Shown one piece after another: positions 1 through 8,421 of a stretch of 50,736 nucleotides of DNA. The notes under the pieces are model-generated. The model saw nothing but the letters and a program-made list of their open reading frames with translations. It did not search any database and was not told the origin of the DNA. Source of the DNA: Haloarculaceae archaeon (GTDB lineage Archaea; Halobacteriota; Halobacteria; Halobacteriales; Haloarculaceae); assembly GCA_007122455.1 (NCBI GenBank), contig SKTU01000017.1, forward strand, positions 1-50,736, given 5' to 3'. The translations under genes were made by a program, and so were the position numbers. The first letter of the stretch is position 1, and the number at the start of each line of letters is the position of its first letter.

Positions 1-2059
1 CGTTCGTCGAGACGCTCTCGACGCCGGCGTACTTGCACTGTGCGTCGAACATCCGCGTGATCGCTCGGACCGTGTTCTCGTCGATCGGGAACGATCGGAG
101 CCAGCGACGAACCGCCGAGGAGCCGCCGTCCTCGAGTCGTTCGAGCAGTTCCTGCTGGAAGTCGAGGATCTCCCGACCCAGGTCGTAGCTGAGCGGGAGC
201 CGCTCGGAGAACCACGACGGCACCGTCGCTCGTTCTGTCGTCGGATCGACGTAGACGTTCGACCCCCGCCGGTAGCGGTACTCGTAGTTCGTTCCGCCGA
301 GTACGAACACGTCGCCGGCCTCCAGCGTGTCGAGGTACTCCTCGTCGAGCTGGCCGACCCACTCCTCACCCGATCGGGTGAAGACGTCACAGCTGAACGA
401 GTCGGGGATCGTTCCGATGTTAGTCATGTAGATGACGCGGGCGAGGCGGCCGCGCTTGCCGACGAGTGGCGTTCCAGGATCGTACGCCTCGTAGTGGTGT
501 TCGCCGCCGGGCGGATCGTTCTCGTCCCGCCAGATTTTCGCGTAGACGTTTCGGTCCTCCATTCCCTCGTAATCGGCAGTCAGATACCTGAACAGCGTTT
601 CGAACGACGCCTCGTCGTAGTTCCGGTACGGGTACGCGCTCGTGAGAACGCGCCGGATCTCCGCTTCCGGCCGGGGGCCGTTGATCGCCATGCCGTACAC
701 CTGCTGTACCGCGACGTCGTGGGCGTTCTCCGGGACGAAGACTCGATCGACGAAACCCTCCTCGGCCTTCCGGAGCATCACCGCACACTCGAGAAGCTCG
801 TCCCGATCGAGGGCGAACACTCTCCCCTTCACCGTCTCGCCGAGTCGGTGACCCGCCCGTCCGACGCGCTGGAGGAGTGCGGCGACGGATTTCGGCGAGC
901 CGATCTGGACGACCAGATCGACGTGCGGCATGTCGATCCCGAGCTCGAGCGACGTCGACGTCGTCACGACGTCGAGATCGCCGGCCTTCAACCCCGACTC
1001 GATCTCAGTGCGGCGGTCCTTCGACAGCGAGCCGTGGTGACAGCCGCTGTTCGCCTCGTCGAACTCGCCGCGCTCCCGAAGGTTCGCCAGTACCCGCTCG
1101 GCACCGGACCGCGTGTTCGTGAACACGAGCGTGTTCGTGTGACTCTCGATCAGTTCGATCAGCCGTTCGTAGAACCGATCCGACACCACGTCGTAGGGGG
1201 TGTGTATCAGATCGTCGGTCGGACACTCCAGTTCGATGTCGAACTGCCGGACGAACCGGGCGTCGACGATCTCGAACGGTCTCGGTTCGCCGTCTTCCCG
1301 GCCGACGAGGAACTCTCCCATCCGCTCGAGCGGTTCGACGGTCGCCGAGCAGCCGATTCGCGTCGGGGAGGACGCACAGAGCCGCTCCAGTCGCTCGAGG
1401 GAGACCGATAGATGCGTACCGCGCTTGTCGTCCGCGAGCGCGTGAATCTCGTCGACGATGACGTACTCCACCGTCTCGAGTCTCTCCTTGAATTTCGGGC
1501 TATTGAGCAGTATCGCGAGTGTCTCCGGCGTCGTGTTGAGGATGTGCGGCGTCTCCTCGAGCATCGCCCGACGCTCGGCGTCGTCGGTGTCGCCGTGCCG
1601 TATCGCGTGTCTCACCTCCACCGGTTGGCCTCGATCGGCGAGCTTCTCGGTGATCCCGGTCAGCGGTTCGGTCAGGTTCCGGTGGATGTCGTTCGCCAGC
1701 GACTTCAGCGGCGAAACGTAGAGACAGTAGACGCCGTTGTCCAACTCCCCCTCGCGGGCGCGCCCGAAGAGGTCGTCGAGGATTGCGGTGTAACTCGCGA
1801 GGGTCTTCCCGCTCCCGGTCGGTGCACAGACCAAGCTGTTGATCCCCTCGTCGATCAGCGGAATGGCTTCCTTCTGCGGTGGCGTGAAGAGGCCGCCGTT
1901 GTCGGGGACGAACGCGGCGAACTGTTCGACCCACCACTCGCGAATCACCGGATCGAGCCGAGCCAGTACGTCGGCGTCGTCGATCGCAACGGTCGCGGGA
2001 TCGTAGTCGACCCCGCGGGTTGCGAGCAGCGATCTGACGTCAGCCTCGGCGTCGCCCAT
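1..2059 (-). CDS. lhr: Lhr-type ATP-dependent helicase (C-terminus cut by window edge)
   Basis: This is a superfamily 2 DEAD/DEAH-type helicase of the Lhr group, expected to unwind DNA or DNA:RNA hybrids in repair. The 686 visible codons carry Walker A APTGSGKT at about residues 79-86, a DEIH box at 203-206 followed by ALADDKRG (the Lhr wording of motif II), and motif VI QRVGRAGHR starting at about 397. The start ATG at 2059 is just upstream of a conserved-looking MGDAEADV N-terminus. The C-terminal part, including most of the Lhr-specific winged-helix and later domains, lies left of base 1, so completeness cannot be judged. It is divergent from the RNase Z-like gene that starts 81 bases away. 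The Lhr assignment rests on the motif II and VI wording and is firm; the exact Lhr subclass is not resolved. Confidence 0.9.
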   Translation of the reverse strand, partial: MGDAEADVRSLLATRGVDYDPATVAIDDADVLARLDPVIREWWVEQFAAFVPDNGGLFTPPQKEAIPLIDEGINSLVCAPTGSGKTLASYTAILDDLFGRAREGELDNGVYCLYVSPLKSLANDIHRNLTEPLTGITEKLADRGQPVEVRHAIRHGDTDDAERRAMLEETPHILNTTPETLAILLNSPKFKERLETVEYVIVDEIHALADDKRGTHLSVSLERLERLCASSPTRIGCSATVEPLERMGEFLVGREDGEPRPFEIVDARFVRQFDIELECPTDDLIHTPYDVVSDRFYERLIELIESHTNTLVFTNTRSGAERVLANLRERGEFDEANSGCHHGSLSKDRRTEIESGLKAGDLDVVTTSTSLELGIDMPHVDLVVQIGSPKSVAALLQRVGRAGHRLGETVKGRVFALDRDELLECAVMLRKAEEGFVDRVFVPENAHDVAVQQVYGMAINGPRPEAEIRRVLTSAYPYRNYDEASFETLFRYLTADYEGMEDRNVYAKIWRDENDPPGGEHHYEAYDPGTPLVGKRGRLARVIYMTNIGTIPDSFSCDVFTRSGEEWVGQLDEEYLDTLEAGDVFVLGGTNYEYRYRRGSNVYVDPTTERATVPSWFSERLPLSYDLGREILDFQQELLERLEDGGSSAVRRWLRSFPIDENTVRAITRMFDAQCKYAGVESVSTN

Positions 2060-2140
2060 CTACCCAACGGTAGGTGTTCGATCCGGAAGTATCTGGGTGT
2101 CGATCGCAGGGGACTTCACGCCGGCTTCCGTCTCGGCGGT

Positions 2141-2896
2141 ATGGACGTGACATTCCTCGGAACCGGCTCCGCGATCCCGTCCGGTGATCGGTTCCAGACC
2201 GGCCTCCTGCTCGAATCTGACGACGCCGAGACGCTGCTCGTCGACTGCGGTAGCGGCGTCGCTCACGCCCTCGCGGGAACCGAGACCGGTATCGGGGGGA
2301 TCTCGACGATCATCCTGACCCACCACCATCCGGATCACGTCGACGATCTGCTCGCGATCCTCATCGCGCGGTGGCTCTCCGACTGCCCGGAGACGGAGAT
2401 CGTCGGTCCCGAGGGGACCGCAGCGCTCCTGGAGGGGTATCTCGACTGTCACGGTGATCTGAAGGAACACATCGATCCCGACGTCCGGGAGATCGAGCCG
2501 GGATCGTTCGCCGTCGCGGGATACGACGTCGAGGCCGTCGAAACGGATCACTCGGTGTACTGTCTCGCCTACCGCTTCGAGAGCGGCGGCGCGGCGTTCA
2601 CCTTCTCGGCCGACACGGAGCCCAGCGCCGCCGTCGCCGACCTCGCCGACGGCTCCGCGGTGCTCGCCCACGACTGCTCGTTTCCGGACGGCATCGACGT
2701 GGGCAACCACTCGACCCCGACGGGGATGGGAAAGGCGCTCGCGGGAACCGAGATCGGGCGGATCTATCTCACTCATCTCTACCCTCACACGGACGGACGC
2801 CACGAGGAGATGACGGCTGCGGCCGAGGAGTACGTCGACTGCGACGTGCGGGTCGCACGCGACGGGCTGACGGTTCGCGTAACTGCGGAGCAGTAA
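2141..2896 (+). CDS. RNase Z-like metallo-beta-lactamase-fold hydrolase
   Basis: This 251-residue protein belongs to the metallo-beta-lactamase superfamily in the RNase Z/ElaC-like branch. It opens with MDVTFLGTGSAIP, the usual N-terminus of this branch, and has the zinc-binding motif LTHHHPDHVDD at about residues 60-70, a later SADTEPS metal site at about 155, and THLYPH near the C-terminus. RNase Z matures tRNA 3' ends, but many haloarchaeal members of similar length have no proven tRNA substrate, so the substrate is left open. The start at 2141 was chosen because it places the conserved FLGTGSA strand at the N-terminus; an upstream in-frame extension exists but runs antisense through the helicase gene. 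Confidence 0.85.
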   Translation: MDVTFLGTGSAIPSGDRFQTGLLLESDDAETLLVDCGSGVAHALAGTETGIGGISTIILTHHHPDHVDDLLAILIARWLSDCPETEIVGPEGTAALLEGYLDCHGDLKEHIDPDVREIEPGSFAVAGYDVEAVETDHSVYCLAYRFESGGAAFTFSADTEPSAAVADLADGSAVLAHDCSFPDGIDVGNHSTPTGMGKALAGTEIGRIYLTHLYPHTDGRHEEMTAAAEEYVDCDVRVARDGLTVRVTAEQ

Positions 2897-2912
2897 GCCG
2901 GCGTTCCGAGGC

Positions 2913-5168
2913 TCAGGAGCCGACTTCGACGCCGGTGATCTCCACCCGGAGGCCACCGGCGTCGCCGTCGACGAGCGAGACCGACCAGCCGTGGGCGTCA
3001 GCGATCCGCCGGACGATGCTCAGCCCGAGCCCGGTTCCCGTTTCGGACGTCGAGTGTCCAGTCTCGAACGCACGCGCCATCTCGTCGGCGTCGATTCCGT
3101 CACCGTCGTCGGCAACGAAGAAGCCGCCCTCCGTGCGTCCGATCGTGACGGTGATCCCGCCACACTCCGGGGAACCGTGTTCAATGGCGTTTCGAATCAG
3201 GTTCTCGAGCAGCTGCTGGAGCCGTCGGGGGTCCGCGCGAACCTCGGCGTCGGTGTCGATCTCGAGCGTTCCGTCGTTCGTTTCGACGTTCCGCCAACAG
3301 CGTCTACCGAGGTCGGCTAGGCGAACCAGCTCGGTTTCGCCGATCGCCTCTCCTTTCTGAGCGAGAGCGAGCAGGTCGTCGATCAGCGTCTCCATTCGCT
3401 CGTGTGCCGATCGAACGTCCGCGACGTAATCAGTCTCGCACTCGGTATCGATCAGCTGCAGATAGCCGTTCGCCACGCCGAGCGGATTCCGGAGGTCGTG
3501 ACTCACGACCTCGGCGAACGCCTCGAGCTGTCGCTCCCGCTCCTTGCGATCGGTGACGTCCCGGATCGTCCCGACCGTCCCTCGAAGCTCGTCGCCGTCC
3601 CACAGTAGCGTCTGGCGGACCTCACAGCGCCGCCGTTGGCCGTCTGCCGTGTGAATCGTCCCCTCGAAAACCCCAATGCGGGAGTCGTCCCCGTCCAGTA
3701 GTCCCCGGATCTTCTGCTCGGCTTTCAGTACGTCCTCCTCGGAGATGACGAACGAGGCGTGCTCGCCGATGATCGTTTCGGGCTCGTAGCCGGTGAGCTC
3801 CGTGAAGGCGTCGTTGACGAACTGCACGTAGCCGTCCGAGTCGAGTTCGAAGACCGGATCCGCCATCGTCTCGACGATCCGCTCGTACCGCTCGAGTTCG
3901 CTCGCTTGCCGCTGGAGTCGGTTGGCGTGTTCGACGCGGTCGAGTGCCGACGCCGCGTTCGCCGCGAGGATCGACGCGAGTTTGACGTCGTCCTCGTCGA
4001 ACACGTCGACGTCAGTCTCGCTCACCGCCAGAACGCCGTGGTCTCCGATCGGGAGGTACATCCCCGAGCGAGTTCCGTGCCGATCGTAGCCGTCGTTCAG
4101 GGCATCGAGATCTCCACGGACGACTGGCTCTCCGCGTTCGAACGCCTCGCCCGCGGGGGCCTCGCCGACGTCGTAGACCGGTCGCCGGCCGACGTCGTCC
4201 GGGAGCTCCTCGCTCACCGAACAGACGGGAAGTAACCGGCTGTCCGAGTGGAGGCGAACGACGTTGTTGGCGTAGCCGAGCGTCCGGTTGGCGGCCGTCG
4301 CAACCGCTACCGCGACGTCGTCGTCGGTATCGGCGTCGAGCAGTTGCCGCGTCGAGCTGTGGAGCTCTTCGATTCGGCGCTCACGCTCCTTTCGATCCGT
4401 GACGTCCGTGATGAACCCCTCGAGGATCTCGCACCCCTCGTCTCTGATCGCCCGTCCGCGCTCCCAGACCCACTTCGTTTCGCCGCTGGCCGTCAGGATC
4501 CGGTAGGTGATCTCGAACGGCTCGCCGTCCCCGAGTCGTCCCTGCGCCTCGTTCCAGAGCTCGTTCCGGTCCGCGGGATGTACGATATCCGTCCCCCACG
4601 TTACGTCGTCGCGCTCGAGGGACGCCGCGGAGTAGCCGACGAGCGCCTCACATTCGCCCTCGACGTCGATCATCTCCCAGTTGGGACTGTTTCGACACCG
4701 GTAGACGATCCCCGGGAGGTTGCTGATCAGCGTCTCGAGGTAGCGCTTCCGGTCCTGGAGCTCCTCTCCCGACCAGTACCGATCGACCGCGTTCGTGATC
4801 CGGTTGGCCAGCAGCGCGTACTGGTCCGTCCCGCTGCTCTTCTGGAGGTAATCCGTGACGCCGGCGGTGATCGCCTCGCTGGCGATTTCCTCGCTCCCCT
4901 TGCCGGTGAAGAGGATGAACGGGAGTTCCGGGTACGTCGACCGGATGGTCTCCAGTAGTTCGATACCGGTCGTTCCCGGCATGTCGTGATCGGAGACGAT
5001 GCAGTCGACGTCCTCGACTTCGAGAACCGACGGCACGTCCGCGGCGTCGTTCACCGTCGTCACGTCCAGCCGCGGGTTCTCGCGGGCGAGAAACGCCGCC
5101 GTCAGGTCCGTAAACTCCGGATCGTCGTCGACGTGGAGCACGCTGATTCGGTCGGTCGTCGTCTCCAT
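2913..5168 (-). CDS. Hybrid sensor histidine kinase: receiver-PAS-GAF-PAS-HisKA-HATPase
   Basis: A 751-residue cytoplasmic signalling protein with no obvious membrane segment. Domains in order are an N-terminal receiver (about 8-125, phospho-acceptor Asp near 60 in VSDHDMPG), a PAS domain (140-265), a GAF domain (275-410), a second PAS (425-545), a HisKA dimerisation domain with the H-box VVSHDLRNPLG (His near 558) and a HATPase_c domain with N-box NLIRNAIEHG (near 657-666), G1 DDGDGI and G2 GTGLGL. Receiver-first kinases of this design are common in haloarchaea. No partner response regulator is adjacent, so the input and output are unknown. An in-frame GTG lies one codon upstream of the chosen ATG. 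Confidence 0.93.
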   Translation of the reverse strand: METTTDRISVLHVDDDPEFTDLTAAFLARENPRLDVTTVNDAADVPSVLEVEDVDCIVSDHDMPGTTGIELLETIRSTYPELPFILFTGKGSEEIASEAITAGVTDYLQKSSGTDQYALLANRITNAVDRYWSGEELQDRKRYLETLISNLPGIVYRCRNSPNWEMIDVEGECEALVGYSAASLERDDVTWGTDIVHPADRNELWNEAQGRLGDGEPFEITYRILTASGETKWVWERGRAIRDEGCEILEGFITDVTDRKERERRIEELHSSTRQLLDADTDDDVAVAVATAANRTLGYANNVVRLHSDSRLLPVCSVSEELPDDVGRRPVYDVGEAPAGEAFERGEPVVRGDLDALNDGYDRHGTRSGMYLPIGDHGVLAVSETDVDVFDEDDVKLASILAANAASALDRVEHANRLQRQASELERYERIVETMADPVFELDSDGYVQFVNDAFTELTGYEPETIIGEHASFVISEEDVLKAEQKIRGLLDGDDSRIGVFEGTIHTADGQRRRCEVRQTLLWDGDELRGTVGTIRDVTDRKERERQLEAFAEVVSHDLRNPLGVANGYLQLIDTECETDYVADVRSAHERMETLIDDLLALAQKGEAIGETELVRLADLGRRCWRNVETNDGTLEIDTDAEVRADPRRLQQLLENLIRNAIEHGSPECGGITVTIGRTEGGFFVADDGDGIDADEMARAFETGHSTSETGTGLGLSIVRRIADAHGWSVSLVDGDAGGLRVEITGVEVGS

Positions 5169-5225
5169 CACTCGATCACCGGGAGTAATACGTGGGGCAC
5201 CATGGAGCTTCGGGCCGTCGATCGT

Positions 5226-6293
5226 TCATTGGAGCCTGTATCGGAGTAGCGCGGCGATTCCGCCCAAGTTTGCGAGCTGCTGTCCGGGATCGAACTCCCC
5301 GGAGAAGACGACGACGTCACCGCCCTGTCGTTCGACGTTCTCGATCAGTTCGTTGGCGTCGACGTCCCACTCCCCCTCGTTGGCGCGTTCGACGCGGAGG
5401 CGCTCGTCGAGGATCAGGAGCGTCTCGACCGCACCGAACTCGGCAGCTTCGGCGACACTTTCGACCCCGTAGGCAGCTTTCGCACCTTGAGCGATCTGTG
5501 CCATGAGCTCGTCGACGAGTTCGGCTTCGCGAGCGATTCGCGTCTCCGTCTGAATCCGATCGACGGCGCCGCGCTTCAGCACCTCGTGGACGCCTCGATC
5601 GCCGACGCTGGCGGTGTCGACCGTCTGGATCTTCTCGGCGACGTCCGGGGCGTTCTGTTCGATGTACTCGAGCGCGTCCTGTTTGGTGAAGCCGGGACCG
5701 GCGAGAACGATGGCAGTCACGTCGAGCCGTTCGAGGACCTCGGTCAGTTCGGCGAACAGCTCCGTCCGGTCGCGGGCGTACTCGCCCTTCCCGGTCGTCC
5801 CGGAGAGCGACGCCCGCTCGTCGACGCCGTACTGGGCGACCGTGTGGACGTACGCGGCACCCTCTTCGACGGTCGCGACCGCGACGTCGGGGTTTTCGGC
5901 CGCCTCGACGGCCTCCTCGAGCCGCTCGAGCTGATCGACCTTCCACAGCTTCTCGATCGCGATCTCGTCGTGCTCCTCGATGTTGAGCGTGTGATGGAAG
6001 CCGAGTTGATCCTCCCGCGAGCAGTCGACGATCTCGCCACCGACGCGGAGCCTGTTTGCGAACTTCGCGAACTCGACGTCGTCGACCTCGACGGCAACCC
6101 ACAGGTGCTCCCGCTCGCCGCCGGTGTCCCGAAGCGCGTCGTCGTCGCGCTGAATCCGACGGGTCGTGTCCCCCGAAACCCGATCTCCGGGTTCGAGTAC
6201 GTAGGTTAGATGCCACAGATCGTCGAGGCTCTCCGGAACGACGGTGATCCGCTCCCGGCGATCCTCGATCCGCGTCCGATCGGCGATGCGCAT
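5226..6293 (-). CDS. pelA: mRNA surveillance protein Pelota (aPelota/Dom34)
   Basis: Archaeal Pelota of 355 residues, the usual length. Pelota enters the A site of stalled ribosomes and, with the aABCE1 ATPase, splits them; it resembles aRF1 but lacks the GGQ peptide-release motif, and no GGQ is seen here. The N-terminal eRF1_1-like domain opens [20 protein letters not shown] and continues [14 protein letters not shown]; a central domain starts near 130 ([13 protein letters not shown]) and the C-terminal domain ends the protein ([11 protein letters not shown]...). The start at 6293 fits family N-termini and has a CTTAC TATA-like box about 26 bases upstream; an ATG at 6302 would add three residues. 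RqcH, another factor acting on stalled ribosomes, lies two genes further on the same strand. Confidence 0.95.
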   Translation of the reverse strand: MRIADRTRIEDRRERITVVPESLDDLWHLTYVLEPGDRVSGDTTRRIQRDDDALRDTGGEREHLWVAVEVDDVEFAKFANRLRVGGEIVDCSREDQLGFHHTLNIEEHDEIAIEKLWKVDQLERLEEAVEAAENPDVAVATVEEGAAYVHTVAQYGVDERASLSGTTGKGEYARDRTELFAELTEVLERLDVTAIVLAGPGFTKQDALEYIEQNAPDVAEKIQTVDTASVGDRGVHEVLKRGAVDRIQTETRIAREAELVDELMAQIAQGAKAAYGVESVAEAAEFGAVETLLILDERLRVERANEGEWDVDANELIENVERQGGDVVVFSGEFDPGQQLANLGGIAALLRYRLQ

Positions 6294-6372
6294 ATCCTCC
6301 ATCCGAGAGCGTCCGGTAAGTGTCCTGCTACTCGTCGGTAAGGGTAAGTGGACGCCGAACGCCACTCGTGGT

Positions 6373-7572
6373 ATGACACAACCGCTCGACGACGTCGACG
6401 TACTCGAGCTGTCGACGATGATCGCGGGGCCGTACGCGGGTCAGCTGCTCGGCGATCTCGGTGCGAACGTGGTGAAGATCGAACGCCCCGGCGGCGGCGA
6501 GCTCGCCCGCGGACTCGAACCCCGCATCGGCGACGAGAGCTTCTACTACCTCACCGCGAACCGGAACAAGCGGAGCCTCGCGCTGGACGTCACGAGCGAC
6601 GATGGCCGGGAGCTGTTCCTCGAACTCGCAGCGGACGCCGACGTCGTGCTCTGTAACTTCCCGCCGACGTTCACGGAGCGGTACGGCATCGACTACGACA
6701 CCGTCCGCGAGCGGAACCCGGAGATCGTCTACTGTGCGATCTCCGCGTACGGGTCGACGGGACCGTATCGCGACGAACCGGGGATCGATACGACCGTCCA
6801 GGCGCTCTCTGGAGCGATGTCGATGACCCGAGACGAGGAAACGGGACCGATGCGCAGCGGCGTCCCGATGAACGACGTCTTCGCCTCGCTGTACGCCCTC
6901 AGCGGGATCGTGACGGCACTGTTCGAGCGCGAAATCGGCGACGGCGGCGGCGACTTCGTCGACGTCTCGCTGCTGGACGCGGGGATCGCCGGACTGACGA
7001 CGCGGGCGACCTACAGCATGACGACCGGGGAACCGTACCCGCCGTTCGGTCGGCGGCACAACTACTTCGCCCCCGAAGGCGTCTACGAACTCGCGGATGG
7101 CGACGTCCAGCTCTCGGTCGTCACCGACCGACACTGGGCGTGGTTCTGTGAAGCGATCGACGCACCGGAGCTCGCCGCCGACGAGCGCTTCGAGACGACG
7201 AACGAACGCGTTCGCAACCGAGGAGCGCTAGAGGGCGCACTGGAATCGGCCTTCGACGGGTGGACAGTCGACGAACTCGTCGCGGCACTTCGGGACGCCG
7301 GCGTGCCCGCGGCGCCGGTCAACGATACGGTATCGGTGTGGGAGAACGAACAGGTGGCGGCACGGGAGATGCGCCGAACGTTCGAACACCCGTCGGCGGG
7401 CGAGGTCGACACGCTCGGCTTCCCGGTGAAATACGAGAACATCGATCCGTCGATCGACCTTCCACCGCCGATGCTCGGCCAGCACACGGCCGAGGTGCTG
7501 TCCGAACTCGGCTACGACGAGGGGACGATCGACCGACTCGTCGAGGATGGGATCGTCGCTCGGGACGACTGA
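6373..7572 (+). CDS. CaiB/BaiF family (family III) CoA-transferase
   Basis: A 399-residue family III CoA-transferase, which moves CoA between carboxylic acids through an aspartyl-CoA thioester. The N-terminal Rossmann-type core is clear: [34 protein letters not shown] and [13 protein letters not shown]. The likely catalytic Asp is D168 in [15 protein letters not shown], where formyl-CoA transferase and CaiB carry their aspartyl nucleophile. The C-terminal part ([22 protein letters not shown] and LGQHTAEVL) is typical. Substrates cannot be read from the sequence, and no acyl-CoA ligase or dehydrogenase is beside it. It is divergent from pelA, with 79 bases between the two start codons. Confidence 0.92.
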   Translation: MTQPLDDVDVLELSTMIAGPYAGQLLGDLGANVVKIERPGGGELARGLEPRIGDESFYYLTANRNKRSLALDVTSDDGRELFLELAADADVVLCNFPPTFTERYGIDYDTVRERNPEIVYCAISAYGSTGPYRDEPGIDTTVQALSGAMSMTRDEETGPMRSGVPMNDVFASLYALSGIVTALFEREIGDGGGDFVDVSLLDAGIAGLTTRATYSMTTGEPYPPFGRRHNYFAPEGVYELADGDVQLSVVTDRHWAWFCEAIDAPELAADERFETTNERVRNRGALEGALESAFDGWTVDELVAALRDAGVPAAPVNDTVSVWENEQVAAREMRRTFEHPSAGEVDTLGFPVKYENIDPSIDLPPPMLGQHTAEVLSELGYDEGTIDRLVEDGIVARDD

Positions 7573-7584
7573 GTCGAGTCACCG

Positions 7585-8382
7585 TCACCTTCGTTCGTGC
7601 CAGTCGTCGGAGAGCGGACGCACGGCCCGCCGAACGTTGGGGCCGAACACCGACCCCGAATCGGGTTCGGCGTCGATCGGCTCGAAGCCGTACGCGTCGC
7701 CGATCCCCCGACCGTAGAGATACCGCGTGGCGGCGCTCAGATGGAATCGGAGGAACACCCCGATGAGGATCGGATACAGCAGATACGCGAACGGGGCAAC
7801 GACGAGCTGAATCGTCGCCGAGAACGCCCACGCGACCGCGTAATCCTCGGTGAACGCGCCACTGACGACCGTTCGTACCTCGAAGGCGGCACCGAGTCGG
7901 CCGGTGTAGGCGAACCGACCGACGGCGACCGGGAGCGCGTAGAGCGCTCCGATTAGATAGAGGAGCGTCACGATCACGACGATCCCCGCCGTCGCTTGCA
8001 CGGCAGTCGCTCGAACCGTCGCGTCGGCAAACGAGTCCAGATTCGCGATCGTCCCCGCGGCGACCACCACGACCACGCCGGGGACGAGATACGCCGCCGA
8101 GATCACAGTCGCCTTTATGCCGTCGACCAGTAGTGAGCCGAGCTTTTCGAACGTCGGCGGCGTCGCGTTCGGCCGACTGATCGTCGTGCGGACGATCCGA
8201 ACGTGGTAGCCGCGGACGACGAGCCACGGAATGGGGGCGGCGAGAGCGAGCGGAGCGAACACCGTCGAGAGACCGGTGAGGCCGACGAGCGCGTAGGCAG
8301 CGACGAGCAATCCGCCGCCGACGAGGATGGCCCGTCCGCCGTGCGGTGGACGGGTCGGGTAGCCGAGAGCGGCCCGAAACAT
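7585..8382 (-). CDS. DUF4013-type integral membrane protein
   Basis: A 265-residue membrane protein with about six hydrophobic segments, including GGRAILVGGGLLVAAYALVG near the N-terminus, VISAAYLVPGVVVVVAAGTI in the middle and a paired segment near LVVAPFAYLLYPILIGVFLR. The motif YLVPGVVV and the late FAYLLYPILIGVFLRFHLS resemble the haloarchaeal DUF4013 family, whose function is unknown. The start at 8382 is supported by a good TATA box (GTTATAAGC read on the minus strand, bases 8407-8414) centred about 28 bases upstream. It converges on the CoA-transferase with only 12 bases between stop codons. Confidence 0.8.
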   Translation of the reverse strand: MFRAALGYPTRPPHGGRAILVGGGLLVAAYALVGLTGLSTVFAPLALAAPIPWLVVRGYHVRIVRTTISRPNATPPTFEKLGSLLVDGIKATVISAAYLVPGVVVVVAAGTIANLDSFADATVRATAVQATAGIVVIVTLLYLIGALYALPVAVGRFAYTGRLGAAFEVRTVVSGAFTEDYAVAWAFSATIQLVVAPFAYLLYPILIGVFLRFHLSAATRYLYGRGIGDAYGFEPIDAEPDSGSVFGPNVRRAVRPLSDDWHERR

Positions 8383-8421
8383 ACCGCGACCGACGGGCGA
8401 CGGTCGCTTATAACCGGGGGC